Assembly (NCBI GenBank): GCA_003522945.1
Contig: DPHR01000002.1
Location: 1-6,871 of the forward strand
Length of the DNA: 6,871 nucleotides
From: Clostridiales bacterium
GTDB lineage: Bacteria > Bacillota > Clostridia > Oscillospirales > Oscillospiraceae
Direction of reading: 5' to 3'
In this document: in pieces, positions 1-5,072 of the stretch
How the letters are laid out: the number at the start of each line of letters is the position of its first letter
Numbering within the stretch: position 1 is the first letter of the stretch
Notes under the pieces: generated by a model
The model's database searches: none
Told to the model about the DNA's origin: nothing
What the model saw: only the letters and a program-made list of their open reading frames with translations
Program-made: the position numbers and the translations under genes

Positions 1-38
1 CTTTTCGCCCACGCAACGTTAAAATGATTTTTTTCCAT
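1..38 (-). CDS. 5' end of an unrecognised leftward gene (partial)
   Basis: Reading leftward from an ATG at 38-36, twelve complete codons are open to the window edge and give MEKNHFNVAWAK. A G-rich stretch (GGGGGA, 47-42 on the minus strand) sits 3-4 nt before the ATG and could act as a tight Shine-Dalgarno. A strong promoter and an operator-like palindrome lie immediately upstream, which is the main reason to believe the gene is real. Twelve residues are too few to name a family and I do not recognise it. The palindrome over the start point would fit a repressor-controlled gene, for example an autoregulated regulator or an efflux or resistance function, but that is inference only. Confidence 0.55.
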   Translation of the reverse strand, partial: MEKNHFNVAWAK

Positions 39-49
39 AAGTCCCCCAC

Positions 50-68
50 TTACAAATAGTATTTGTAA
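50..68. promoter_or_regulatory. Perfect 19-bp operator-like palindrome
   Basis: TTACAAATA (50-58), a single central G (59) and TATTTGTAA (60-68) form a perfect inverted repeat of 9-bp arms. In the leftward direction it begins 5 nt after the -10 box (74-79), so it covers the predicted transcription start of the gene starting at 38, and it ends before the G-rich ribosome binding site. The position and symmetry fit a binding site for a dimeric repressor. The half-site contains TACA...TGTA, as BlaI/MecI/CopY-type operators do, but the spacing is wider than in those. The regulator is not identified. A hairpin role is less likely because only one base separates the arms. Confidence 0.6.
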
Positions 69-73
69 ATATT

Positions 74-103
74 ATTATAGTATATCGCAAGGACTATTAT
101 CAA
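74..103 (-). promoter_or_regulatory. Sigma-A type promoter of the partial leftward gene
   Basis: On the minus strand TTGATA (103-98) and a perfect TATAAT (79-74) are separated by 18 bp. The -35 box differs from TTGACA at one base. The predicted start falls around 67-62, inside the palindrome at 50-68, and the ATG is at 38, giving a short leader. It lies between the end of the acetyltransferase gene and the next leftward gene, so that gene has its own promoter. Confidence 0.65.
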
Positions 104-124
104 GGGCGTATGGAGCAACAAATT

Positions 125-136
125 CCGATTTATCGG
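125..136 (-). terminator. Weak hairpin after the acetyltransferase gene
   Basis: CCGAT (125-129), TT, ATCGG (132-136) can pair; a sterically realistic fold is four pairs with a TTTA/TAAA loop. It lies 7 nt past the stop codon of the GNAT gene and is followed on the minus strand by AATTTGTTG, which is only partly T-rich. It could be a weak terminator, but the short stem makes this doubtful. Confidence 0.25.
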
Positions 137-143
137 CTGCACA

Positions 144-686
144 TCATTTAATCTTACTCTCTAAAGCCAAATTCTTAGTAAAATTACCACCTTCAAAATA
201 AATGTCGTTGCCAGCATCATCTTTGAAAAAAATAATCAGCTCTGTGCTTGTCAATTCAAAACCAAGACTTTTTGATAACGCCACAGAAGGAGTATTTTTT
301 AAGGCTGTTCCTGCATGAATTTTTGTAGCACCAAGCTCTTTCATATAATCAAGAATGGCGGTAAGCGCTTCTTTTGCGAATCCATGTCCTTGTGATTTAC
401 TTATATATCCGTATCCGATCTCGTACTCGGATGGTGCGACAATATTCATAGAAGTAAACCCGATCGTTTCGCCTTTTAAGCACGTTGCAAAGAACATGTG
501 CTCCTTGCCTTTTCGGGTAGCTTCTTCCCATTTTGCAATTCGTGGTTGTAATGATTCCGGAGATGTATCCTTATAGTTATCGTAGATAACGAATTCTGTA
601 TTCTTAAAATCATCCCATATTTCTTTAATAGCAGTCCAATCATTTTCTTCAATTGGACGTATTGTTAATCTATTTGTAGTAATCAT
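144..686 (-). CDS. GNAT family N-acetyltransferase (RimJ/RimL-like)
   Basis: The 180-residue product is a single GNAT domain that transfers the acetyl group of acetyl-CoA to an amine; the substrate (protein N-terminus, small molecule or antibiotic) cannot be told from sequence. It opens with NRLTIRPIEENDW (5-17), the usual first strand of the Acetyltransf_3 group. The acetyl-CoA loop Q-x-x-G-x-A is seen as QGHGFAKEA (99-107), followed by the helix ALTAILDYMKELGA. NTPSVALSKSLGF (131-143) is the typical late motif with Asn131 and the SLGF turn. I chose the ATG at 686 because GGGG lies about 7 nt before it and the conserved domain starts there; a longer reading from 767 would swallow the promoter and the tRNA terminator tail. 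The gene is AT-rich, unlike the operon to the right, and lies just past the 3' end of a tRNA gene, suggesting horizontal acquisition (inference). Confidence 0.9.
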   Translation of the reverse strand: MITTNRLTIRPIEENDWTAIKEIWDDFKNTEFVIYDNYKDTSPESLQPRIAKWEEATRKGKEHMFFATCLKGETIGFTSMNIVAPSEYEIGYGYISKSQGHGFAKEALTAILDYMKELGATKIHAGTALKNTPSVALSKSLGFELTSTELIIFFKDDAGNDIYFEGGNFTKNLALESKIK

Positions 687-738
687 GATTATCCCCAAAA
701 TCTCGTTCTTGATCATTAAACGATAATTTGTCGAAATC

Positions 739-767
739 ATAGTACCATAATGCAGACTCTCAAACAA
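739..767 (-). promoter_or_regulatory. Promoter of the GNAT gene
   Basis: On the minus strand TTGTTT (767-762) and TACTAT (744-739) are 17 bp apart, and TGG directly before the -10 box forms an extended -10 (TGn). The -35 box lies inside the T-rich tail of the tRNA terminator, so the tRNA unit ends where the acetyltransferase unit begins. This leaves a leader of roughly 45 nt before the ATG at 686. Confidence 0.5.
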
Positions 768-808
768 GAAAAGTCCACCGTAATTTTCATCAAAATTACG
801 GTGGACTT
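761..808 (-). terminator. Rho-independent terminator of tRNA-Ala
   Basis: AAGTCCACCGTAATTTT (771-787) and AAAATTACGGTGGACTT (792-808) are perfect 17-bp inverted repeats around a 4-nt loop (788-791). On the minus strand the stem is followed by TTCTTGTTTG (770-761). The stem starts after only one base (809) past the encoded CCA of the tRNA, which is unusually tight. Because the stem is symmetric, it could also stop rightward transcripts, though no T-tract follows on that side. Confidence 0.85.
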
Positions 809-809
809 A

Positions 810-885
810 TGGTGGAGACGAAGAGATTCGAACTCTCGACCTCTCGGATGCGAACCGAACGCTCTCCCAGCTGAGCTACGCCCCC
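810..885 (-). tRNA. tRNA-Ala, anticodon CGC
   Basis: The 76-nt gene folds into a full cloverleaf. The acceptor stem is GGGGGCG with CGTCTCC, the D stem GCTC/GAGC, the anticodon stem TTCGG/CCGAG with loop TTCGCAT, the variable loop AGGTC, and the T arm GAGAG-TTCGAAT-CTCTT. The discriminator base is A and CCA is encoded in the DNA (812-810). The anticodon CGC occupies 852-850 and reads GCG codons. Base 3 is G and base 70 is U, the G3:U70 pair that alanyl-tRNA synthetase recognises, which confirms the identity independently of the anticodon. A GCG-reading tRNA fits the GC-rich codon use of the operon at right. No intron or mismatch is seen. Confidence 0.97.
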
Positions 886-899
886 ACAGCGCGAATGTG

Positions 900-946
900 A
901 TTATAACACATATTTCGGATTTGTAAAGCACTTTTTTCAAAAAAAT
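900..946 (-). promoter_or_regulatory. tRNA-Ala promoter with A/T-tract upstream element
   Basis: On the minus strand TTTACA (927-922) and a perfect TATAAT (905-900) are separated by 16 bp. The tRNA begins 14 nt after the -10 box, so the primary 5' extension removed by RNase P is only a few nucleotides. Directly upstream of the -35 box lies an A/T block, T6 (932-937), C, A7 (939-945), which resembles an UP element that contacts the RNA polymerase alpha subunit and is common before stable RNA genes. The core promoter is well supported; the UP-element role is inference. Confidence 0.75.
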
Positions 947-955
947 CGTTCCCAC

Positions 956-984
956 TTGTAAACAGGGGAAAATCGTGGTAAAAT
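956..984 (+). promoter_or_regulatory. Promoter of the uppP-ftsK-mrnC-rqcH operon
   Basis: TTGTAA (956-961) and TAAAAT (979-984) are 17 bp apart, with TGG (976-978) forming an extended -10. The start would lie near 990-992, giving a leader of about 95 nt before the TTG start of uppP. It stands back to back with the tRNA promoter: the two -35 boxes are 28 bp apart. It is the only convincing rightward promoter upstream of the operon. Confidence 0.6.
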
Positions 985-1027
985 TAATTGTTAAAGAATA
1001 TACTTTTCTATCATACTCTACTCTCTG

Positions 1028-1047
1028 CTGTTGCCGTCCGGCGGCAG
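1028..1047 (+). other. Hairpin in the uppP leader
   Basis: CTGTTGCC (1028-1035), loop GTCC, GGCGGCAG (1040-1047) can form an 8-bp RNA stem including two G-U pairs. It lies about 25 nt before the Shine-Dalgarno and has no T-tract after it, so it is not a terminator. It may simply stabilise the transcript's 5' end; no known riboswitch fold is recognised in this leader. Confidence 0.35.
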
Positions 1048-1071
1048 AACTGTGAAACCAATCCACGCAAA

Positions 1072-1079
1072 AGGAGGAG
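1072..1079 (+). promoter_or_regulatory. Strong ribosome binding site that fixes the uppP TTG start
   Basis: AGGAGGAG lies 6-8 nt before the TTG at 1086. The near-perfect Shine-Dalgarno, and a protein N-terminus that matches the family from that codon onward, decide in favour of the rare TTG start. No ATG or GTG fits in this frame between the leader and the conserved first helix. Confidence 0.8.
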
Positions 1080-1085
1080 AATCTT

Positions 1086-1919
1086 TTGTCGATCCTTAAC
1101 GCGATATTTCTCGGCTTCGTTCAGGGCGTGGCGGAATTTCTGCCCATCTCCAGCTCCGGCCATCTCGCGGTGCTCCAGAATGTTTTCAACCTGCAGACTG
1201 CGGAAGAGGGTCATATGTTCTTCGACGTGCTGCTGCATTTCGGCACACTGATCTCCATTATGATCGTTTACTGGAAGGATATTGTCTACATCGTATCCGA
1301 CACCGTCGGCCTTGTCCGCTCGTCACACGATACCTTCCCGGAGCAGCGCACGGAGCGCCCCGGCGCGCGGATGCTGCTGATGCTCTTTTTCGGCACGCTG
1401 CCGCTTTTTATCATTCTCCCATTCCACGATTCTCTGGAGCAGCTCTATTATAAGACCGGCTTCATCGGCGCGGCGTTCCTGCTCAACGGCTGTTTGCTCT
1501 ATGTTTCCGACCGCATTGTTCCGGGCCGCGGCAACGAGCGCTCGATGCGCATCCGCGATGCGCTGCTGATCGGCTGTGCGCAGGCTGTCGCCACCATCCC
1601 CGGCATTTCCCGCTCCGGCAGCACCATCACCGCCGGCATCGCCACCGGGCAGTCCCGTCCGTTCGCAATGAAATACTCTCTGCTTATGAGCATTCCCGCC
1701 GTGCTCGGTGCGAATCTCCTTTCGCTCATCAAGGCGCTCAAGGCGGGCGTGGAGTGGTCCAATTTCCCTGCGTATCTGATCGGCATGATCGTTTCGATCG
1801 TCGTCGGCTATTTCAGCATCATCCTTCTGCAGCGGCTGCTCAAGAAGGGCAAGTTCGGCAATTTCGCTTATTACATGTGGGGCGTCGGCGTGGTCACGCT
1901 TATTGCCTCGCTTTTCTGA
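1086..1919 (+). CDS. uppP: Undecaprenyl-diphosphatase UppP (BacA family)
   Basis: This integral membrane enzyme hydrolyses undecaprenyl diphosphate to the monophosphate, recycling the lipid carrier used for peptidoglycan and other wall polymers; its overproduction is known to raise bacitracin tolerance. The 277-residue length is typical. The N-terminal signature (Q/E)xxxE appears as Q13-E17 in QGVAEFLPISSSGHL, with His26 matching the catalytic histidine of the family. The second motif PGxSRSxxT is PGISRSGST (172-180) with Arg176. Hydrophobic segments at about 1-15, 47-63, 96-112, 126-141, 160-170, 195-217, 228-248 and 260-277 fit the usual multi-helix fold. Translation starts at TTG. The next gene's Shine-Dalgarno overlaps the stop codon, so translation of the two is likely coupled. 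It is the first gene of the operon. All signature residues are present, so it should be active. Confidence 0.96.
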   Translation: MSILNAIFLGFVQGVAEFLPISSSGHLAVLQNVFNLQTAEEGHMFFDVLLHFGTLISIMIVYWKDIVYIVSDTVGLVRSSHDTFPEQRTERPGARMLLMLFFGTLPLFIILPFHDSLEQLYYKTGFIGAAFLLNGCLLYVSDRIVPGRGNERSMRIRDALLIGCAQAVATIPGISRSGSTITAGIATGQSRPFAMKYSLLMSIPAVLGANLLSLIKALKAGVEWSNFPAYLIGMIVSIVVGYFSIILLQRLLKKGKFGNFAYYMWGVGVVTLIASLF

Positions 1920-1924
1920 GGAGA
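1919..1924 (+). promoter_or_regulatory. ftsK ribosome binding site touching the uppP stop
   Basis: AGGAGA starts on the last base of the uppP TGA (1917-1919) and precedes the ATG at 1930 by 5 nt. It selects this ATG over the in-frame codon at 1903, which lies inside uppP and has no comparable site. Ribosomes ending uppP would be placed directly at the next start. Confidence 0.75.
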
Positions 1925-1929
1925 ACAAT

Positions 1930-4650
1930 ATGGCGCAATCAAGATCCGCGTCCGGAACAAAAAAGAATACGTCCGCGAAGAAAAAAGCCAGAAAGCCGAT
2001 CCGCCGCGAGGTCGGTTCGGTCGTGTGTCTGGCCCTTGGCCTCTTTACTCTGATCGGCTATTTCGTAAGGGATTACTGGCTGATCGACTGGCTGTGCCTG
2101 TATGTTTTCAAGGGCCTCTTCGGCTGGGGCTTTCTTGTCGTGCCGCTGTGCTTCCTCTGGGCGGCGGCCATTCTCGGCTTCCACCGCGGACGCCCTGTAG
2201 CCGGGCGGATTGTGGCGCTTTCCTTCATCCCGCTGCTCTTTGGCGCAGCGGTCCATCTGCTCGTATGCAAGACCGATTACGGGTTTGACTGGCTTTCCAT
2301 CCGCAGCCTGTACTACGGCGGCATAAATCTGGAGACCGGCGGCGTCGTTTCGGGACTGCTGTCCATCTTCCTTGAGCGGGCCGTGAGCGTATACGGCGCG
2401 TTGCCGGTGTTCATCATTGCGCTCTTCAGCGTTATCTGTGTTGCGGGAAAGGTCTCTCTCCGCGAGAGAGTGGAGGATATGAAGAATCGCCCGCGTGCGG
2501 AGTACGAACCGATGCCGGAGCCCGTTCCGGAAAAGCCCCATGCGAAAAAGGAACGCGGCGCGCCGCGCGAGCGCTCACAGGAGCTTCCTGCTTCGGAGAT
2601 CTTTGCCGTGCCGGAACCGGCGAATGCTTCGGCACAGCCGCAGGAGGGAAGCTCCGGCGGCATCTTCTCTCGCCGCCGGAAGAAAGCGGCGATCGACATC
2701 CCCATCGAGGACGAACCTCTGCCGGAAGAACCGATCCCGGATATGCCGCAGGGCATCCTCTATCAGGGACAGCCGGATATGGCAGCGGTAGCGGACTGTA
2801 TCCGCCGCGGCGAGGAAAAACGCGCAAAGAACCGCCGTTCGGCCGAGGAAGACCCGTTCATCGAAAACGCGGCTCCGGCCGAAGAAGAGCCGTTCATCGA
2901 GAACGCTGTGTCGGCCGAGGAGGAACCCTTTATCGAGGAAACGGCTCCGGCGGAGGATCTTTCGCTGGAGGACGGTTCTGCCGAGATCGGCATTGAGTCC
3001 GTCCGCGAGCCTGTGCCGTTTGTAAAGCCCGAAAAGCTCCGCCGCGAGGATGTGGATGCCGCCGCGGACGAGATCGCGCAGGCGATCGAGGAGACGGAGC
3101 AGATGCCGGAATACCAGTATCCGCCGGTAACACTCCTCAAAGCCGGAGACGGGATCACGTCTGACGGCAGGGAGGAGGTGTCGCTCAACCGCGAGCGGCT
3201 GGAAACGACGCTCCACAGCTTCGGCATCGGCGCCTCGGTGACCGAGATCACCCGCGGGCCAACGGTCACGCGCTACGATCTTGAGCTCGAAGCCGGCGTG
3301 AAGCTCAGCAAGCTCACGAACCTTGCGGGCGATCTGGCGCTCTCGCTCGGCGTTGTCAGCGTGCGCATCGCCCCGATCCCCGATAAAATCTCCACGGTCG
3401 GCGTGGAAGTGCCGAACAAAGTTGTCAGCACCGTTTACCTGCGTGACATCATCGATTCACCCGCGTTCCAGAACGCCGCTTCCAAGCTCAGCTTTGCCAT
3501 CGGCAAGGACATCGGGGGCAACTGTATCGTCGGCAACATTGCCAAGCTCCCGCATATGCTCATCGCCGGTACGACCGGCAGCGGCAAGAGCGTGTGCATG
3601 AACAGCCTCATTCTCTCGCTGCTCTATAAGGCAACGCCGGACGAGGTGCGCCTTATCATGATCGACCCGAAAATGGTCGAGCTCGGCATCTATAACGGTA
3701 TCCCGCATCTGTACATCCCGGTCGTGACCGACCCGAAAAAAGCGGCGGGCTCGCTGCAGTGGGCAGTCGTGGAAATGATGAAGCGCTACCGCCTCTTTTC
3801 GGAGATCGGCGTGCGCGATCTCAAGGGCTACAATACCTACAAGACCCGCCTCGGCGAGCCGACGATACCGAGTGTTGTCATCGTGATCGACGAGCTGGCC
3901 GACCTTATGATGACCGCCGCCAAAGAGGTGGAAGAGAGCATCTGCCGCATCGCCCAGATGGGCCGCGCTGCCGGTATGCACCTCATTATTGCCACGCAGC
4001 GCCCGTCCGCCGATGTCATCACCGGCCTTATGAAGGCCAACATCCCGAGCCGCATCGCGTTTGCCGTTTCGAGTGCGCTTGAATCGCGCATCATTCTCGA
4101 TAACCCGGGCGCGGAAAAGCTCATCGGCATGGGCGATATGCTCTATGCGCCGCTTGGCGTCGGAAAGCCGCTTCGTGTGCAGGGCGCTTTCGTCTCCGAC
4201 GAGGAGCGCGAGCAGGTCATCGACTTTATCAAACAGGGGACGACGCCGGAGTACGACGATGAGATCCTCCGCCAGATCGAAAAGGCCGCCGCCGGAAAGG
4301 ACGCACCGGAGGAGAAAGACGAGGACGGGCATTCCGCCGCGCTCGACGATAATCCGTTCAGCGGCTGCGATGAGCTGCTGCCGCAGGCGGTGGACGTTAT
4401 TCTCGATACGAAGCAGGCGTCCGTCTCCATGCTGCAGCGGCGGCTGAAGCTCGGCTATTCCCGCGCTGCACGTCTGGTTGACCAGATGGAAGAGCTCGGC
4501 ATCGTCGGGCCGTTTGAAGGCTCCAAGCCCCGCCAGCTTCTCATCACCCGTGAGCAGTGGCAGGAGATGAGCATGTCCGGCCGCACGCCGATGGAGCAGC
4601 TCATCGAGGAGCAGAAGGACGATTTCTCTGCGGAGGAACCGCATCTATGA
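1930..4650 (+). CDS. ftsK: DNA translocase FtsK/SpoIIIE
   Basis: This 906-residue protein is a septum-located, ATP-driven DNA pump that clears the chromosome from the division septum; in spore formers the SpoIIIE version moves DNA into the forespore. A basic N-terminus (11-26) precedes membrane helices at about 29-47, 57-83, 92-112 and 137-172. A charged, Pro/Glu-rich linker spans ~175-395 and contains a three-fold 12-residue repeat. The motor core (~400-770) has Walker A AGTTGSGKS (546-554), the DPK loop (579-581), Walker B IVIDELADL (651-659) and TQRPS (689-693). The C-terminal gamma winged helix (~810-872) with SVSMLQRRLKLGYSRAARL reads DNA polarity sequences. It is longer than Bacillus SpoIIIE (about 790 residues) because of the linker, and much shorter than E. 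coli FtsK. The name ftsK versus spoIIIE cannot be settled from this window. Its stop overlaps the mrnC start by 4 nt. Confidence 0.96.
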   Translation: MAQSRSASGTKKNTSAKKKARKPIRREVGSVVCLALGLFTLIGYFVRDYWLIDWLCLYVFKGLFGWGFLVVPLCFLWAAAILGFHRGRPVAGRIVALSFIPLLFGAAVHLLVCKTDYGFDWLSIRSLYYGGINLETGGVVSGLLSIFLERAVSVYGALPVFIIALFSVICVAGKVSLRERVEDMKNRPRAEYEPMPEPVPEKPHAKKERGAPRERSQELPASEIFAVPEPANASAQPQEGSSGGIFSRRRKKAAIDIPIEDEPLPEEPIPDMPQGILYQGQPDMAAVADCIRRGEEKRAKNRRSAEEDPFIENAAPAEEEPFIENAVSAEEEPFIEETAPAEDLSLEDGSAEIGIESVREPVPFVKPEKLRREDVDAAADEIAQAIEETEQMPEYQYPPVTLLKAGDGITSDGREEVSLNRERLETTLHSFGIGASVTEITRGPTVTRYDLELEAGVKLSKLTNLAGDLALSLGVVSVRIAPIPDKISTVGVEVPNKVVSTVYLRDIIDSPAFQNAASKLSFAIGKDIGGNCIVGNIAKLPHMLIAGTTGSGKSVCMNSLILSLLYKATPDEVRLIMIDPKMVELGIYNGIPHLYIPVVTDPKKAAGSLQWAVVEMMKRYRLFSEIGVRDLKGYNTYKTRLGEPTIPSVVIVIDELADLMMTAAKEVEESICRIAQMGRAAGMHLIIATQRPSADVITGLMKANIPSRIAFAVSSALESRIILDNPGAEKLIGMGDMLYAPLGVGKPLRVQGAFVSDEEREQVIDFIKQGTTPEYDDEILRQIEKAAAGKDAPEEKDEDGHSAALDDNPFSGCDELLPQAVDVILDTKQASVSMLQRRLKLGYSRAARLVDQMEELGIVGPFEGSKPRQLLITREQWQEMSMSGRTPMEQLIEEQKDDFSAEEPHL
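2842..2949 (+). repeat. Three tandem 36-bp repeats in the FtsK linker
   Basis: Three in-frame 36-bp units (2842-2877, 2878-2913, 2914-2949) encode AEEDPFIENAAP, AEEEPFIENAVS and AEEEPFIEETAP, followed by a decayed fourth unit beginning AEDLSLED. The units differ mostly at third codon positions and a few amino acids, so they arose by duplication and have since drifted. They lie in the non-conserved acidic linker between membrane anchor and motor, where length change should be tolerated. Confidence 0.9.
4632..4637 (+). promoter_or_regulatory. mrnC ribosome binding site inside ftsK
   Basis: GGAGGA within the last codons of ftsK ends 9 nt before the ATG at 4647. It supports that ATG, which shares ATGA with the ftsK stop, over an in-frame ATG at 4557 that has no good site and would add 30 non-conserved residues. 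Confidence 0.75.
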
Positions 4651-5072
4651 TCCTCTCGGACGGTGAAGTACGCGCCATGAGCGCGCTGGCGCTCGCCCAC
4701 ATGGGCGACGCCGTATATGAGATCCTTGCCCGGCGGGAGGTTTGCCGCTCCGGTAAACTGACTGCCGGTGAGCTGCACCGGCAGACCATCCGGTATGTAT
4801 CCGCTCCGGCGCAGGCGCGCGCGGCGGAAAAGATCCGCCCGCATCTGACGGGCGAAGAGGACGCCGTATACCGCCGCGGGCGCAACGCGCACAGCCATGC
4901 CGCGCCCCGTGCCGCGACGGAGGCCGAGTACCATGCTGCCTCCGGACTGGAGGCACTGTTCGGGTGGCTATACCTTCGCGGACAAAACGGGCGGATCGAA
5001 GAGCTCTTTGCTATTATTTTGGAGGAAAACGATGCCTCTGGACGCCATACTGCTGACGGCGCTGCGCCGTGA
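4647..5072 (+). CDS. mrnC: Mini-ribonuclease III (MrnC)
   Basis: The 141-residue product is a lone RNase III catalytic domain without the double-stranded RNA binding domain. In Bacillus subtilis this enzyme trims 23S rRNA precursor ends in assembling 50S subunits, as a dimer. The RNase III signature is HMGDAVYE (18-25), with Asp21 matching the catalytic aspartate. LHRQTIRYVSAPAQA (43-57) and RRGRNAHSH (76-84) are strongly typical of Mini-III. GLEALFGWLYL (100-110), with Glu102, is the second acidic metal-binding motif. Length is normal for the family. The gene starts at an ATGA overlap with ftsK. Its last 41 nt overlap rqcH, so the tail after about residue 128 (ENDASGRHTADGAAP) is shaped by the other reading frame and is probably not functional. 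All catalytic residues are present. Confidence 0.93.
   Translation: MILSDGEVRAMSALALAHMGDAVYEILARREVCRSGKLTAGELHRQTIRYVSAPAQARAAEKIRPHLTGEEDAVYRRGRNAHSHAAPRAATEAEYHAASGLEALFGWLYLRGQNGRIEELFAIILEENDASGRHTADGAAP
5021..5026 (+). promoter_or_regulatory. rqcH ribosome binding site inside mrnC
   Basis: GGAGGA ends 5 nt before the ATG at 5032 and lies within mrnC codons. It decides the rqcH start: the family's N-terminus begins at this ATG, whereas the frame remains open upstream to 4897 only because of the GC-rich mrnC sequence. Confidence 0.8.

Noticed and set aside
355..576. Plus-strand 73-codon frame opposite the GNAT gene
   Set aside because: It is antisense to the conserved acetyl-CoA binding region, with no ribosome site and no recognisable family.
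687..767. Longer N-terminus (27 extra residues) for the GNAT protein
   Set aside because: The extension would include the likely promoter and the T-tail of the tRNA terminator, is not part of the GNAT fold, and lacks a ribosome binding site.
919..927. ATTTGTAAA at the tRNA -35 region resembles one half of the 50-68 palindrome
   Set aside because: Only one half-site is present with no inverted partner, and AT-rich 9-mers recur by chance; it is explained as the -35 box.
737..1066. Minus-strand open frame crossing the tRNA (contains GRSSAGRAFGSHPRGREFESLRLH)
   Set aside because: This peptide is the familiar translation artefact of a tRNA gene; the frame also crosses promoters and the tRNA terminator.
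3457..4644. Long open frame (395 codons) on the minus strand opposite ftsK
   Set aside because: It lies fully antisense to the conserved motor domain of ftsK, has no ribosome site and reads as His/Arg/Ala-rich low-complexity protein, as expected from the complement of GC-rich coding DNA.
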